DNA of 64,000 nucleotides from Candidatus Marithrix sp. Canyon 246 (lineage in GTDB: Bacteria > Pseudomonadota > Gammaproteobacteria > Beggiatoales > Beggiatoaceae), in contig NZ_MCBX01000009.1 in assembly GCF_001723685.1 (NCBI RefSeq), positions 28,641 to 92,640 of the forward strand, written 5' to 3'. The notes below the pieces were generated by a model that did not search any database, was not told the DNA's origin, and worked only from the letters and a program-made list of their open reading frames with translations. Positions within the stretch are counted from its first letter, which is position 1; every line of letters starts with the position of its first letter. This document shows positions 18,801-26,613 of the stretch, piece after piece. The position numbers and the translations under genes are program-made.

Positions 18801-19144
18801 TTTTTCAAACGTCGTCGTGCGCGACGCAGTACAAACCATTTTTTAAAATAAAAAATTGGATTATTTACATTAGTTTGCTGGCGTGAGCCTTGCATTTCTT
18901 TAGAAATGTCGAAAAACTCAACCAAAAAAACTTCTAGTGTTTTTGCACAATCTATCAGTAATTCGCTCAATTCTACAGTTGTAAAGCTGTGTTGCTCATG
19001 ACGATAAGCCAGTAAATCAATATATCTTGCAGGATTTTCAGCCTTTAAATAATTTAAAAACTGTTGATCGATACTATAAAGTGTATCTGGTTCAAACATT
19101 TTAGTAAAAGTAAAATCACTAAAATTCATTTTTATTGTAGGCAT
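15842..19144 (-). CDS. Fused NfnB/GltD-like and PyrK/NfnA-like flavoprotein
   Basis: This is the only intact copy, at 1100 residues. Residues 1-215 are helical with no known family. An iron-sulfur region follows with C229, C232, C240, C267 and then C299, C307, C310, C314. An FAD site GLGPAG lies at 373-378, and a second nucleotide site (VVIGGGLTGIDTATE) near 555. From about 760 there is a ferredoxin-reductase-like part (YKPGQFF, then MIIGNNLAAADI). It ends with the PyrK-type [2Fe-2S] cysteines C1031, C1036, C1039 and C1059. GltD/NfnB plus PyrK/NfnA in one chain suggests NAD(P)H-to-iron-sulfur electron transfer, perhaps bifurcating; this is inference. The gene is divergent from trxA. Confidence 0.75.
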   Translation of the reverse strand: MPTIKMNFSDFTFTKMFEPDTLYSIDQQFLNYLKAENPARYIDLLAYRHEQHSFTTVELSELLIDCAKTLEVFLVEFFDISKEMQGSRQQTNVNNPIFYFKKWFVLRRARRRLKKSLENNFTTLTKWLNEQLPVISELTVAQLGQQYLADKETYADDIEKLTQWCVHALTNPDAQAYVQNWVSFRLPQPIDHNKLVSTTEIKHRRQRQDFKLTDQRMSLLQVENEINYCIYCHDRDGDFCSKGFPVKKARYDLGFKTDPLGNTLTGCPLEEKISEMQLLKRDGNTIAALAMVMLDNPMCPVTGHRICNDCMKSCIYQKQEPVNIPQIETRVLTDVLELPWGVEIYDLLTRWNPLRQQQWVAKPYNGLKILIAGLGPAGFTLAHHLLMEGCAVVGIDGLKIEPLPDQFLKHPIRNYSELKAELDNRITTGFGGVAEYGITVRWDKNFLSLIYLTLLRRPYFQVYGGVRFGGTITVEKAWSLGFDHVAIAVGAGLPQALAIPNSLAPGMRQAADFLMSLQLSGAAKADSLANLQVRLPAVVIGGGLTGIDTATEVQAYYLVQIKKIKARYEKLGSKVREHLDAASLEILDEFLSHAKQLESTDDIQGLIHKWGGVTVAYRRSMQESPAYKSNHEEVAKALEEGIFYAESVEPKKVELDKYGHVKALVCQRGDEEIVLAAKAIFVATGAKPNVAYEFEHRGSFEREGLFQYQPYENIDGKLEAVSNIANCKDKQFGPFTSQARVTFIGDTHPAFHGNVVKAVASGKRTYPHIMKSLEHIKPDRFLKPVRFDDLETKIEQIQHHGDNIIELTIRAPLAAQQYKPGQFFRLQNFETYAPIIENTRLQTEPLAMRCAGIDREKGTISLMVMQQGASSRLCSIFRPGDPISLMGPTGTKTNIPNGGETIMIIGNNLAAADIRTVAPALKKAGNKVLYVGNFQHQNEIYRQSELEAATDAIVWITAEGEPIKKNRPQDYSATGELLDVLINSTIALEEVTSVIIVGDYKLIRKIQDARKGILKQYSPKFTASIHGPMQCMLKGVCAQCLQWQIDPKTGERTKAVFSCSWQDQPLDIVDIDNLQERLSQNRLSEQINNLWVESLLTIKG
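16784..16816. repeat. Palindromic insert in the intact flavoprotein gene
   Basis: Same element as 7186-7218: two complementary 15-base arms, in frame. It makes the protein read PDRFLKPVRFDD, where copy C reads PDRFDD. The six extra residues lie between the disulfide-reductase part and the reductase part, a tolerant linker. Confidence 0.85.
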
Positions 19145-19174
19145 AATTATTAATTATTCAATTTAGGAAATATT

Positions 19175-19501
19175 ATGAATGAACATATCATCGAAGTGAC
19201 AGATGGTTCTTTTGAAGAAGATGTACTCAAATCTGAAATACCAGTATTAGTTGATTATTGGGCTGACTGGTGTAGCCCATGCAAACAGATTGCCCCAATC
19301 TTAGATGATGTTGCTTCAGAATATGTAGGTAAAGTCAAAATTGCCAAGTTAAATATTGATGACAATCCTAAAACACCTGTTAAATATGGTGTGCGTGGTA
19401 TTCCTACCTTAATTTTATTTAAAAACGGTGAACTTGAAGCAACTAAAGTTGGTGCGCTTTCTAAATCACAATTAACAGCATTTTTAGATAGTAATTCATA
19501 G
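19175..19501 (+). CDS. trxA: Thioredoxin with CSPC active site
   Basis: This 108-residue protein has the complete thioredoxin fold: [20 protein letters not shown], then [20 protein letters not shown] with the cis-proline, then FKNGE. The active site is CSPC rather than the usual CGPC, which may change the redox potential. AGGAAATATTATG gives the start. trxA followed by rho is a common gammaproteobacterial order. A short hairpin (CCCACA/TGTGGG, 19523-19537) lies between the two genes. Confidence 0.92.
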   Translation: MNEHIIEVTDGSFEEDVLKSEIPVLVDYWADWCSPCKQIAPILDDVASEYVGKVKIAKLNIDDNPKTPVKYGVRGIPTLILFKNGELEATKVGALSKSQLTAFLDSNS

Positions 19502-19582
19502 AATTCCATTCCTCTATTCTCGCCCACATCTTGTGGGTATTAAAAATATCTTTCCGCTTATACCCCCTTTAATCATATGATT

Positions 19583-20839
19583 ATGAATCTAACAGAATTA
19601 AAAAAACAATCCGCCGCTGAACTAATGTCATTAGCTCAGTCTTTAAATTTAGAAGGAACTGCACGCTCCCGTAAACAAGATATAATCTTTGCTTTGTTAA
19701 AAGCACATGCTAAAAAGGGTGAAGATATTTTTGGTGATGGCGTATTAGAAATTTTACAAGATGGTTTTGGTTTCTTACGCTCTGCCGATAGTTCTTATTT
19801 GGCTGGACCTGATGATATTTATGTTTCTCCAAGCCAAATACGCAGATTTAGTTTACGTACTGGTGATACCATTTCTGGTAAAATTCGCCCACCAAAAGAA
19901 GGTGAACGCTATTTTGCTTTATTAAAAGTCAATGAAATTAATTTTGAAGCACCTGAGTTAGCCAGAAATAAAGTTTTATTTGAAAATCTAACCCCGTTAT
20001 TTGCTAATAAACGATTTGAATTGGAAGTGGGTAATGGTAGCACTGAAGATTTAACTCCACGTATAATTGATCTAGCGGCACCAATTGGTAAAGGGCAACG
20101 TGGTTTGATCGTTTCACCGCCTAAGTCTGGTAAGACTATGATGTTGCAAAATATCGCTCAGTCTCTTGCGATTAATCATCCAGAGTGTTATTTAATTGTA
20201 TTGTTAATTGATGAACGCCCTGAAGAAGTGACAGAGATGATACGTTCAGTGCGTGGTGAGGTGGTTTCAAGTACTTTTGATGAACCTGCTACTCGTCATG
20301 TACAAGTGGCTGAAATGGTTATTGAAAAGGCTAAACGTTTAGTTGAGCATAAAAAAGATGTGGTCATTTTATTGGATTCGATTACTCGTTTAGCTCGCGC
20401 TTATAATACTGTAGTGCCTAGTTCAGGTAAAGTGCTTACTGGTGGGGTTGATGCTAATGCTTTACATCGCCCTAAACGTTTTTTTGGTGCAGCGCGTAAT
20501 GTTGAAGAAGGTGGAAGTTTAACTATTATTGCTACAGCTTTAATTGATACAGGATCACGTATGGATGATGTGATTTATGAGGAATTTAAGGGAACAGGTA
20601 ATAATGAAATTCATCTTGATCGTAAGATTGCTGAAAAACGTATTTATCCTGCCATTAATATTAACCGTTCAGGCACTCGCCGTGAAGAATTACTTATCCC
20701 AGCCGACAAGTTACAAAAAATATGGATATTAAGAAAAATTCTGCATTCAAAAGATGAAATCAGTGCGATGGAATTTTTATTAGATCCTCTTAAAGTCACT
20801 AAAACTAATAATGAATTTTTTGATTCTATGAAACGATAA
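19583..20839 (+). CDS. rho: Transcription termination factor Rho
   Basis: The 418-residue hexameric RNA-DNA helicase is full length. It has the N-terminal helix bundle ([20 protein letters not shown]), the RNA-binding cold-shock fold ([13 protein letters not shown]), Walker A SPPKSGKT, Walker [17 protein letters not shown] and the Q/R-loop segments. MNLTEL at 19583 matches the family start better than the ATG six bases upstream. No damage is seen. Confidence 0.97.
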   Translation: MNLTELKKQSAAELMSLAQSLNLEGTARSRKQDIIFALLKAHAKKGEDIFGDGVLEILQDGFGFLRSADSSYLAGPDDIYVSPSQIRRFSLRTGDTISGKIRPPKEGERYFALLKVNEINFEAPELARNKVLFENLTPLFANKRFELEVGNGSTEDLTPRIIDLAAPIGKGQRGLIVSPPKSGKTMMLQNIAQSLAINHPECYLIVLLIDERPEEVTEMIRSVRGEVVSSTFDEPATRHVQVAEMVIEKAKRLVEHKKDVVILLDSITRLARAYNTVVPSSGKVLTGGVDANALHRPKRFFGAARNVEEGGSLTIIATALIDTGSRMDDVIYEEFKGTGNNEIHLDRKIAEKRIYPAININRSGTRREELLIPADKLQKIWILRKILHSKDEISAMEFLLDPLKVTKTNNEFFDSMKR

Positions 20840-20844
20840 TAACA

Positions 20845-21699
20845 ATGGCTGTTGAATCAGTAGTTTCAGTTATTATTGTCAATTTTAATGCTGGTAAACT
20901 GTTAAGCCAATGTGTCAATTCTGTATTAGCTTCTAATATTCCAGTATCTATCTATATAATAGATAATGCCTCTCAAGACAATAGCTTAAAATATTTAGAA
21001 GCTGTTTTTGATAAAATAAAACTGATTAAAAATAGCAGTAATCTCGGTTTTGCACGCGCTGCTAATCAGGTTTTAGCTGATACTATTAAGAGTAAATATT
21101 TATTATTCCTTAATCCTGATTGTGTAATTCAGCCTGATACTATAGGTAAATTTGTAGCTGTAATGGATAAAAATCCACAAGCTGGTATGGCTGGTTGTGT
21201 GGTACGAAATCCTGATGGTTCTGAACAACGCAGTAGTAGGCGCAGTGTACCCACACCGTGGCGAACTATTATTCAAGTATTTCATTTAAATAAATTTTTT
21301 CAAAGTTTCTTATTAACAAATCAAGAATTACCCACACAACCAATTGCAATTGAAGGCATATCTGGTTCTTGCATGTTTGTAAGACGTACAGCCTTAGATA
21401 TTGTAGGTGCAATGGATGAAACTTACTTCTTACATTGCGAAGATTTAGATTGGTTCATGCGTTTTGGTGCTAAAAATTTTAGTATTTTGTTTATTCCTAA
21501 TATAGAAATAGTACATTTTAAAGGGGTTTGTAGTAGCAAAAATCCAATTAAAGTGGAATGGTATAAACATCGAGGTATGGTAAAATTTTATAGAAAATTT
21601 TTTAGACACAAATATCCGTTTATAGTTTTTTGGGGAGTGATAACAATGGTATGGTTACGTTTTATAGGTGTCGCAATTAGACAGTTATTTAAAAAATGA
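20845..21699 (+). CDS. Family 2 glycosyltransferase, rhamnosyltransferase-like
   Basis: This 284-residue protein has the GT-A start VSVIIVNFNAGKLL, the DxD region FLNPDCVIQ and IEGISGSCMFVRRTAL, then EDLDWFMR near residue 205. That is the WbbL-like rhamnosyltransferase pattern. The C-terminus has a hydrophobic segment that could touch the membrane. The start lies six bases after rho, and the end overlaps mutL by ATGA. The acceptor is unknown. Confidence 0.8.
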   Translation: MAVESVVSVIIVNFNAGKLLSQCVNSVLASNIPVSIYIIDNASQDNSLKYLEAVFDKIKLIKNSSNLGFARAANQVLADTIKSKYLLFLNPDCVIQPDTIGKFVAVMDKNPQAGMAGCVVRNPDGSEQRSSRRSVPTPWRTIIQVFHLNKFFQSFLLTNQELPTQPIAIEGISGSCMFVRRTALDIVGAMDETYFLHCEDLDWFMRFGAKNFSILFIPNIEIVHFKGVCSSKNPIKVEWYKHRGMVKFYRKFFRHKYPFIVFWGVITMVWLRFIGVAIRQLFKK

Positions 21700-23366
21700 T
21701 TGATCAAAATATTCCTTCTATTCAAGCTTTATCCTCATTAGTAGCTAAACAAATTGCCGCAGGTGAAATGGTTGATCGCCCTGCTTCCGCCTTAAAGGAA
21801 TTAGTAGAAAATAGTTTAGATGCTAAAGCTGATAATATTGAAGTTCAAGTTGAGCAAGGTGGAATTGCTTTAATAAAGGTGCGGGATAATGGTTTTGGAA
21901 TTCGCCCAGATGAATTATCTTTTGCCTTACATCGACACACTACTAGTAAGATTAGAAATTTAGAAGATTTACATAATCTAAATAGTTTAGGCTTTCGCGG
22001 TGAAGCTTTAGCAAGTATCGCTTCAATTTCACGATTAACTTTAAGTTCACGTTTTTGTCAAAATGATATTGGATATTCCATATATTTAGATGGGCAAGAA
22101 AAACCGACTAAGGCAACAGCTATAGCTCATTTAGTTGGAACTACAGTTGAAGTACGTGATTTTTTTTATAATACCCCGGCAAGAAGAAAGTTTTTGCGCC
22201 GCGAAAAAACTGAATTTGCGCATATATATGAAATTATGAAGCGTCTAGCTTTAGGTAATTTTCATATTAACTTTAAATTAAGCCATAATAATAAAGCATT
22301 AATACTAGTAAAATCAGCCTTAACTGAGGCGCAAAAATTACAACGATTAAGTTTATTATGTGGTATTGAATTTGTAGAACATTTATTAACAGTCAATAAG
22401 CTTAGTAGCAATATTAAGCTATCAGGTTGGATAAGCCAGCCAACTTTTTCACGTAGTCAAGCCGATTCACAATATTTTTTTATTAATGGGCGTTTTGTTC
22501 GTGATAAATTAATCACTCATGCTATACATCAAGCTTATAAGGATGTATTATATGGAACTCGTTATCCTGCTTATGTATTGTATTTGAACATTGATCCTAG
22601 TGAGATAGATGTTAATGTACATCCAACGAAGAATGAAGTACGTTTTGCTAAAGCTGAATTTGTATATAACTTTTTAATAGAGAGTTTAAAAGCTAAACTA
22701 GCTAAAACTTCACCGGGTAATAAATCATTAAAAATTCAAGAAACTCACCAAACTTATCAAACTAGCACTAAAAATTCAGCAGCTCCAGCTTTGGGTTATG
22801 CAGTCGCACAATTAGCAGGTATTTACATTTTAGCTGAAAATTCACAAGGATTAATAGTAGTAGATATGCACGCAGCTCATGAACGCATTAGCTATGAAAA
22901 GATGAAATCTGCTTATTTAAGCAATACAATAACTGCACAAATATTATTAGTACCAGAGTGTATTTCAGTCAGTGAACAAGAAGCGGATATATACGAGCAA
23001 CATATTGAAATTTTTAACAAATTAGGATTTGATATTAATCGCGCTGGCAAAGAAATGTTGCTAGTACGTCAAGTACCTAATTTATTGCTGGAAGCCAATA
23101 TCACAACTTTAGTACGGGATGTATTAGCAGATTTATTAGGTTTTGGAGTAAGTTCAAGATTAGAAGAATCTATGCAAGAAATTTTATCTACATTATCTTG
23201 TCATACAGCGATACGAGCGAAACGACAATTAAGCATCAAAGAAATGAATGCTTTATTACGAGAAATGGAACAAACAGAACGCAGTAATCAATGTAATCAC
23301 GGGCGCCCTACGTGGATGCAAGTTAGTATAAAAGATCTGGATAGTTTCTTTTTACGTGGACGTTAG
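21696..23366 (+). CDS. mutL: DNA mismatch repair protein MutL
   Basis: The 556-residue protein has the GHKL ATPase motifs ELVENSLDAKA, KVRDNGFGI and the GFRGEALASI lid. The ring-forming NVHPTKNEVRF and a C-terminal dimerisation part (MHAAHERISYEKM, CHTAIRAKRQLS and CNHGRPTW) follow. The linker between halves is short, so the length is a little below typical MutL. It couples MutS recognition to strand incision. Confidence 0.95.
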   Translation: MIDQNIPSIQALSSLVAKQIAAGEMVDRPASALKELVENSLDAKADNIEVQVEQGGIALIKVRDNGFGIRPDELSFALHRHTTSKIRNLEDLHNLNSLGFRGEALASIASISRLTLSSRFCQNDIGYSIYLDGQEKPTKATAIAHLVGTTVEVRDFFYNTPARRKFLRREKTEFAHIYEIMKRLALGNFHINFKLSHNNKALILVKSALTEAQKLQRLSLLCGIEFVEHLLTVNKLSSNIKLSGWISQPTFSRSQADSQYFFINGRFVRDKLITHAIHQAYKDVLYGTRYPAYVLYLNIDPSEIDVNVHPTKNEVRFAKAEFVYNFLIESLKAKLAKTSPGNKSLKIQETHQTYQTSTKNSAAPALGYAVAQLAGIYILAENSQGLIVVDMHAAHERISYEKMKSAYLSNTITAQILLVPECISVSEQEADIYEQHIEIFNKLGFDINRAGKEMLLVRQVPNLLLEANITTLVRDVLADLLGFGVSSRLEESMQEILSTLSCHTAIRAKRQLSIKEMNALLREMEQTERSNQCNHGRPTWMQVSIKDLDSFFLRGR

Positions 23367-23377
23367 AAAATTATTTT

Positions 23378-23701
23378 ATGAGAATAAAAACATATATTAT
23401 AGGACGCAGCAAACAAGCTGATATTATCATTGACGAAACAGAAACATCTGTCAGCAATCTACATTTAGAACTTACAGTAGATAGCAAAGGCAAATATTAT
23501 GTAACTGATCGTAAAAGTACTAACGGCAGTTATCGTAAACATGGTGGGCGTTGGATAGCAATTGAACAATCTTATGTTAGCTCAGATGATCGTTTATTAT
23601 TGGGTAAATATTTAACCTCAGTAGAATACTTATTATCCAAGCATTCAATTAAAGCGGCGCGTAATCCTGAAACTGGTGATATTATTGCAGGAATATCCTA
23701 G
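23378..23701 (+). CDS. FHA domain protein
   Basis: This 107-residue single FHA domain carries the phosphothreonine-binding motifs IGRSKQADI, then VSNLHLEL (Ser and His) and TDRKSTNGSY. It would bind phosphorylated partners. It starts the signalling block 23378-25471, with a second FHA protein, a phosphatase and an HTH protein. No Ser/Thr kinase is encoded nearby. Confidence 0.85.
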   Translation: MRIKTYIIGRSKQADIIIDETETSVSNLHLELTVDSKGKYYVTDRKSTNGSYRKHGGRWIAIEQSYVSSDDRLLLGKYLTSVEYLLSKHSIKAARNPETGDIIAGIS

Positions 23702-23721
23702 ATTTAACAGGAGAATATATA

Positions 23722-24159
23722 ATGCCTATTTTTCGTGGTTTAGATGGTGAAGTAAAACAACAAAATAATGATGATGAAGAACTTATTACTCGCCAAATTA
23801 TTAAAGACACTATAGATGATGATGATGATCCAAATACCCGTGTAATGTTTAAAGGTTCTTCTTCTTCAAAAGAAGAAAAAGAAGATCCTATTGTAGGATG
23901 GTTAGTAATTGTAAAGGGAAAAGGTAAAACTAATGCTCTAACTTTAGGTTATGGAATGAATAGCATAAGGCGTAGCCCAGATGAACGTATTAGCATCAAC
24001 TTTGGTGATGAACAAATATCACGTAATAAACATGCTGTTATTACATATGATCCTCGTGGGCGTAAATTCTATGTACAACATGGCGGTGGTAAAAACTTAA
24101 CCTATTTAGGTGATCAAGTGGAGAAGATTTCGATTGGCAACAAAACACGTAATAACTGA
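23722..24159 (+). CDS. FHA-like protein, probably truncated at the C-terminus
   Basis: This 145-residue protein has an acidic, repetitive N-terminus (DDEELITRQIIKDTIDDDDD). An FHA domain follows: ALTLGYGMNSIRRSP, QISRNKHAVITYDP, GGKNLTYLGDQV. The usual last strands after DQV are missing, and the reading frame ends quickly in EKISIGNKTRNN. The end overlaps the phosphatase by 50 bases. A deletion that removed the FHA end and the phosphatase start would explain this. RBS ACAGGAG precedes the ATG. Confidence 0.75.
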   Translation: MPIFRGLDGEVKQQNNDDEELITRQIIKDTIDDDDDPNTRVMFKGSSSSKEEKEDPIVGWLVIVKGKGKTNALTLGYGMNSIRRSPDERISINFGDEQISRNKHAVITYDPRGRKFYVQHGGGKNLTYLGDQVEKISIGNKTRNN

Positions 24160-24931
24160 AGAACAATATGCTGGAGATCGGATTCAAGGCAAACGACAAT
24201 ATCAACAAGATGATTTTGGATTTGATAATAGTCGTGTCAACGATTTCCTAATGATTTTAGCAGATGGAATGGGCGGACATTCTGGTGGAGATATTGCAAG
24301 TGATCAGGTAGTTACCACTTTTATGGACACTTTTCGTAATGCTAATGGCACTGTAGGAGAACGATTATTTGAAGCATTAGAAGCAAGTAATCAAGCAATA
24401 GCTGCTTACACAAAAAAACATCCTAAGTTAATGGGTATGGGTAGCACCTTAGTAGCAGTTGTGATCAAGAAAAATACAATCCAATGGATTAGCGTTGGTG
24501 ATTCACCGTTATGGCTTTATAGTAACGGTGAATTAAGCCGTTTAAATGCAGACCATTCGATGAAACCCATATTAGAACAAGAAGTTAAACAAGGAACACT
24601 GACAGTTGAAGAAGCGGCACAACATCCAGATCGTAATATGTTACGTTCCGCAGTAGTTGGAACATATATAAAATATATTGACCAATCACTACAAGCATTA
24701 GAATTATCTCCCGGAGATATAATTTTATCAGGCAGCGATGGCATAGAAACATTATCTGAAACAGAAATAAGTCAAATATTCAAAAAACCTGTAGCAGCAA
24801 AAAAGATGGTGAAGAAATTACTGAATGCTGTAGAGAAAAAAAACAAACGCTATCAAGATAATGCTACTGCTTTAATTGTTACTATTCCTAAAAAACCTAA
24901 TTTTTTTAAGAGGTTATTTAACCTAACTTAA
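24110..24931 (+). CDS. PP2C-family Ser/Thr phosphatase
   Basis: The 273-residue protein carries the PP2C motifs: RQYQQDDFGF, ILADGMGGHSGGDIAS, MGSTLVAVVI, SVGDSPLWLY, IILSGSDGIETL and QDNATALIVTI, giving the aspartates for two metal ions. The start is uncertain: GTG 24110 overlaps the FHA gene, while TTG 24131 (LATKHVITEEQ) would be nearer the family start. With the FHA proteins it implies a phosphothreonine circuit. A remnant with a large internal deletion is at 38912-39113. Confidence 0.85.
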   Translation: MIKWRRFRLATKHVITEEQYAGDRIQGKRQYQQDDFGFDNSRVNDFLMILADGMGGHSGGDIASDQVVTTFMDTFRNANGTVGERLFEALEASNQAIAAYTKKHPKLMGMGSTLVAVVIKKNTIQWISVGDSPLWLYSNGELSRLNADHSMKPILEQEVKQGTLTVEEAAQHPDRNMLRSAVVGTYIKYIDQSLQALELSPGDIILSGSDGIETLSETEISQIFKKPVAAKKMVKKLLNAVEKKNKRYQDNATALIVTIPKKPNFFKRLFNLT

Positions 24932-24934
24932 TTA

Positions 24935-25471
24935 ATGATGATGAATACTGAAGAATGGTTTGCCTCTGAAGCCCAAAATGCTTGGGATTTAGAACGCTTG
25001 TACACGGATTTAGCTAAGGCAAAAGGTAGAGCTCTCAGTCCAACGGAGAAATTATACTTACGTGGCTTACTATCTGGTCATAGCCCTGCTGAAATCGCTA
25101 AAAAATGTCACAAAAGTGCTGGAGGAGTTAAAGTATATTTGAGTACTACTGTCTATCAATATGTTAAGTTTCTCGCAAACAAGGAAAATGAAAAGTTAGA
25201 AAACTGGACAAATATCCGCAAATGGCTTGAGGGAATCGGCTATAAGCGATCTAGTTCAGATAAAAAAAATATATTTAAATTCCATAAAAGTGGGAATAAC
25301 AATACTCGATGTCAAAATGTTAATTCTCCATCAACTGGAGAGACAGAACTTAAACATGAATTAGAAAAGGCACATTTAATTAATGAACAGCTACAAAAAG
25401 AAATTGATTATTTAAAACAACAGGTAAATCTATTAAATCAGATGGTAAACATGCTTAAATCAGGGGAATAG
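24935..25471 (+). CDS. HTH and coiled-coil protein of the FHA/PP2C block
   Basis: The 178-residue protein starts with SEAQNAWDLERLYTDLAKAK. A helix-turn-helix of LuxR/sigma type follows (LSPTEKLYLRGLLSGHSPAE to VKVYLSTTVYQYVK). The C-terminal third is a coiled coil (ELEKAHLINEQLQKEIDYLK). It resembles N-terminal HTH modules of vWA-MoxR-type conflict systems, but no larger effector is attached. It is three bases after the phosphatase. A close paralogue lies at 38336-38899. Confidence 0.6.
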   Translation: MMMNTEEWFASEAQNAWDLERLYTDLAKAKGRALSPTEKLYLRGLLSGHSPAEIAKKCHKSAGGVKVYLSTTVYQYVKFLANKENEKLENWTNIRKWLEGIGYKRSSSDKKNIFKFHKSGNNNTRCQNVNSPSTGETELKHELEKAHLINEQLQKEIDYLKQQVNLLNQMVNMLKSGE

Positions 25472-25485
25472 TACAACGAATTATG

Positions 25486-25513
25486 AAATAAACGAATTTA
25501 AATTCGTTTATTT
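25486..25513. repeat. Perfect 28-base palindrome between convergent genes
   Basis: AAATAAACGAATTT followed by its complement, preceded by GTACAACGAATTATG from 25471. It lies between two convergent genes and could end transcription on both strands. It belongs to the GTACAACG repeat family. Confidence 0.7.
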
Positions 25514-25527
25514 ATCAAGCAGTTGAA

Positions 25528-26613
25528 CTATAAATTATTCACTACCTCTTGCATCTTCTCCAAAAACACTTCAGTTCTAAACAATTGCGCCCTTTCCTCA
25601 CAAGCAGCACGCATATTCAAAGCCTTATCTTTAGACATAACAGACACAGCCTCAATAACTGCATCTACACTAACATCTTCAATTAAAACCCCAGTCTCAC
25701 CATCCACAACCGTTTCCAACAAACCACCCTCAGCCACACCAATCACTGGTTTACCCGCTGCCATAGACTCAACTGGTGACATTCCAAAATCTTCATCTAT
25801 CGGTATATAGATTGTTGCTATAGCTTTACCAATCAATTGTTGCCACTGTTCATCTTCACACCAACCAGTAAAACTAATATTTGAATAATCAGTTGCTAAA
25901 TTCTGTAAACGTTCTAAATCACCACCACCTGAAGCAACAATTAATTTTTTATCCGGCATTTTCATAAATGCACGCACTATATATTCAATACGTTTATAAG
26001 ATTCAACTCTAGCCGTAGATAAATAATAGTCACCCTGTTCAATCCATTGATATTTATCCACTTCAATAGACGGATAAATAACTACAGCATCACGATTCAA
26101 ATATTTTTTAATACGCCGCTTAACATTGTTAGAATTAGCTATAATAATATCCATTTTCTCAATAGCGCGTTCATAACGCAACTTAACATAGTTAATCAGC
26201 AATTGTAGCAGCGGCTTTTTCCACCATGTTGCCCTAGAAAGATAATAATCTTTTAAATCATAAGCAAAGCGAGGAATTGTATGACAATATAGGATATTTT
26301 TGCCATTGGGATGATTATGAACCGCAACCGGAGCATTAGAACCACTAAAAATTACCCAATCATACACTGCTAAAAGTTTAGTTTGATGTCGAAACACAAA
26401 CAATGTCTTTAGCGTCTGCCAACCAATAATTTGAGTAGGAGAAGTTAATTCACAAAAAGAAATCTTTTTCAGCGTTTCTGAGCTAAAGATTTCAGAATTT
26501 ATAAATCCTACACATAAACTACTGTTAGGAAAATTATTAACTAAAGTCAGTGATAACTGCTCAGCTCCGCCTTTAACTAACAAAAAGTCATATAATAAAA
26601 TACCTTTTTTCAT
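25528..26613 (-). CDS. Family 4 glycosyltransferase
   Basis: This 361-residue GT-B enzyme begins MKKGILLYDFLLVKGGAEQL. The nucleotide-sugar-binding C-terminal half has STARVESYKRIEYIVRAF, IYIPIDEDFGMSPVESMAAG (the E-x7-E region) and KPVIGVAEGGLLETV. It is the last gene of the long minus-strand glycan operon and overlaps the flippase gene by four bases. The linkage formed is unknown. Confidence 0.88.
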   Translation of the reverse strand: MKKGILLYDFLLVKGGAEQLSLTLVNNFPNSSLCVGFINSEIFSSETLKKISFCELTSPTQIIGWQTLKTLFVFRHQTKLLAVYDWVIFSGSNAPVAVHNHPNGKNILYCHTIPRFAYDLKDYYLSRATWWKKPLLQLLINYVKLRYERAIEKMDIIIANSNNVKRRIKKYLNRDAVVIYPSIEVDKYQWIEQGDYYLSTARVESYKRIEYIVRAFMKMPDKKLIVASGGGDLERLQNLATDYSNISFTGWCEDEQWQQLIGKAIATIYIPIDEDFGMSPVESMAAGKPVIGVAEGGLLETVVDGETGVLIEDVSVDAVIEAVSVMSKDKALNMRAACEERAQLFRTEVFLEKMQEVVNNL

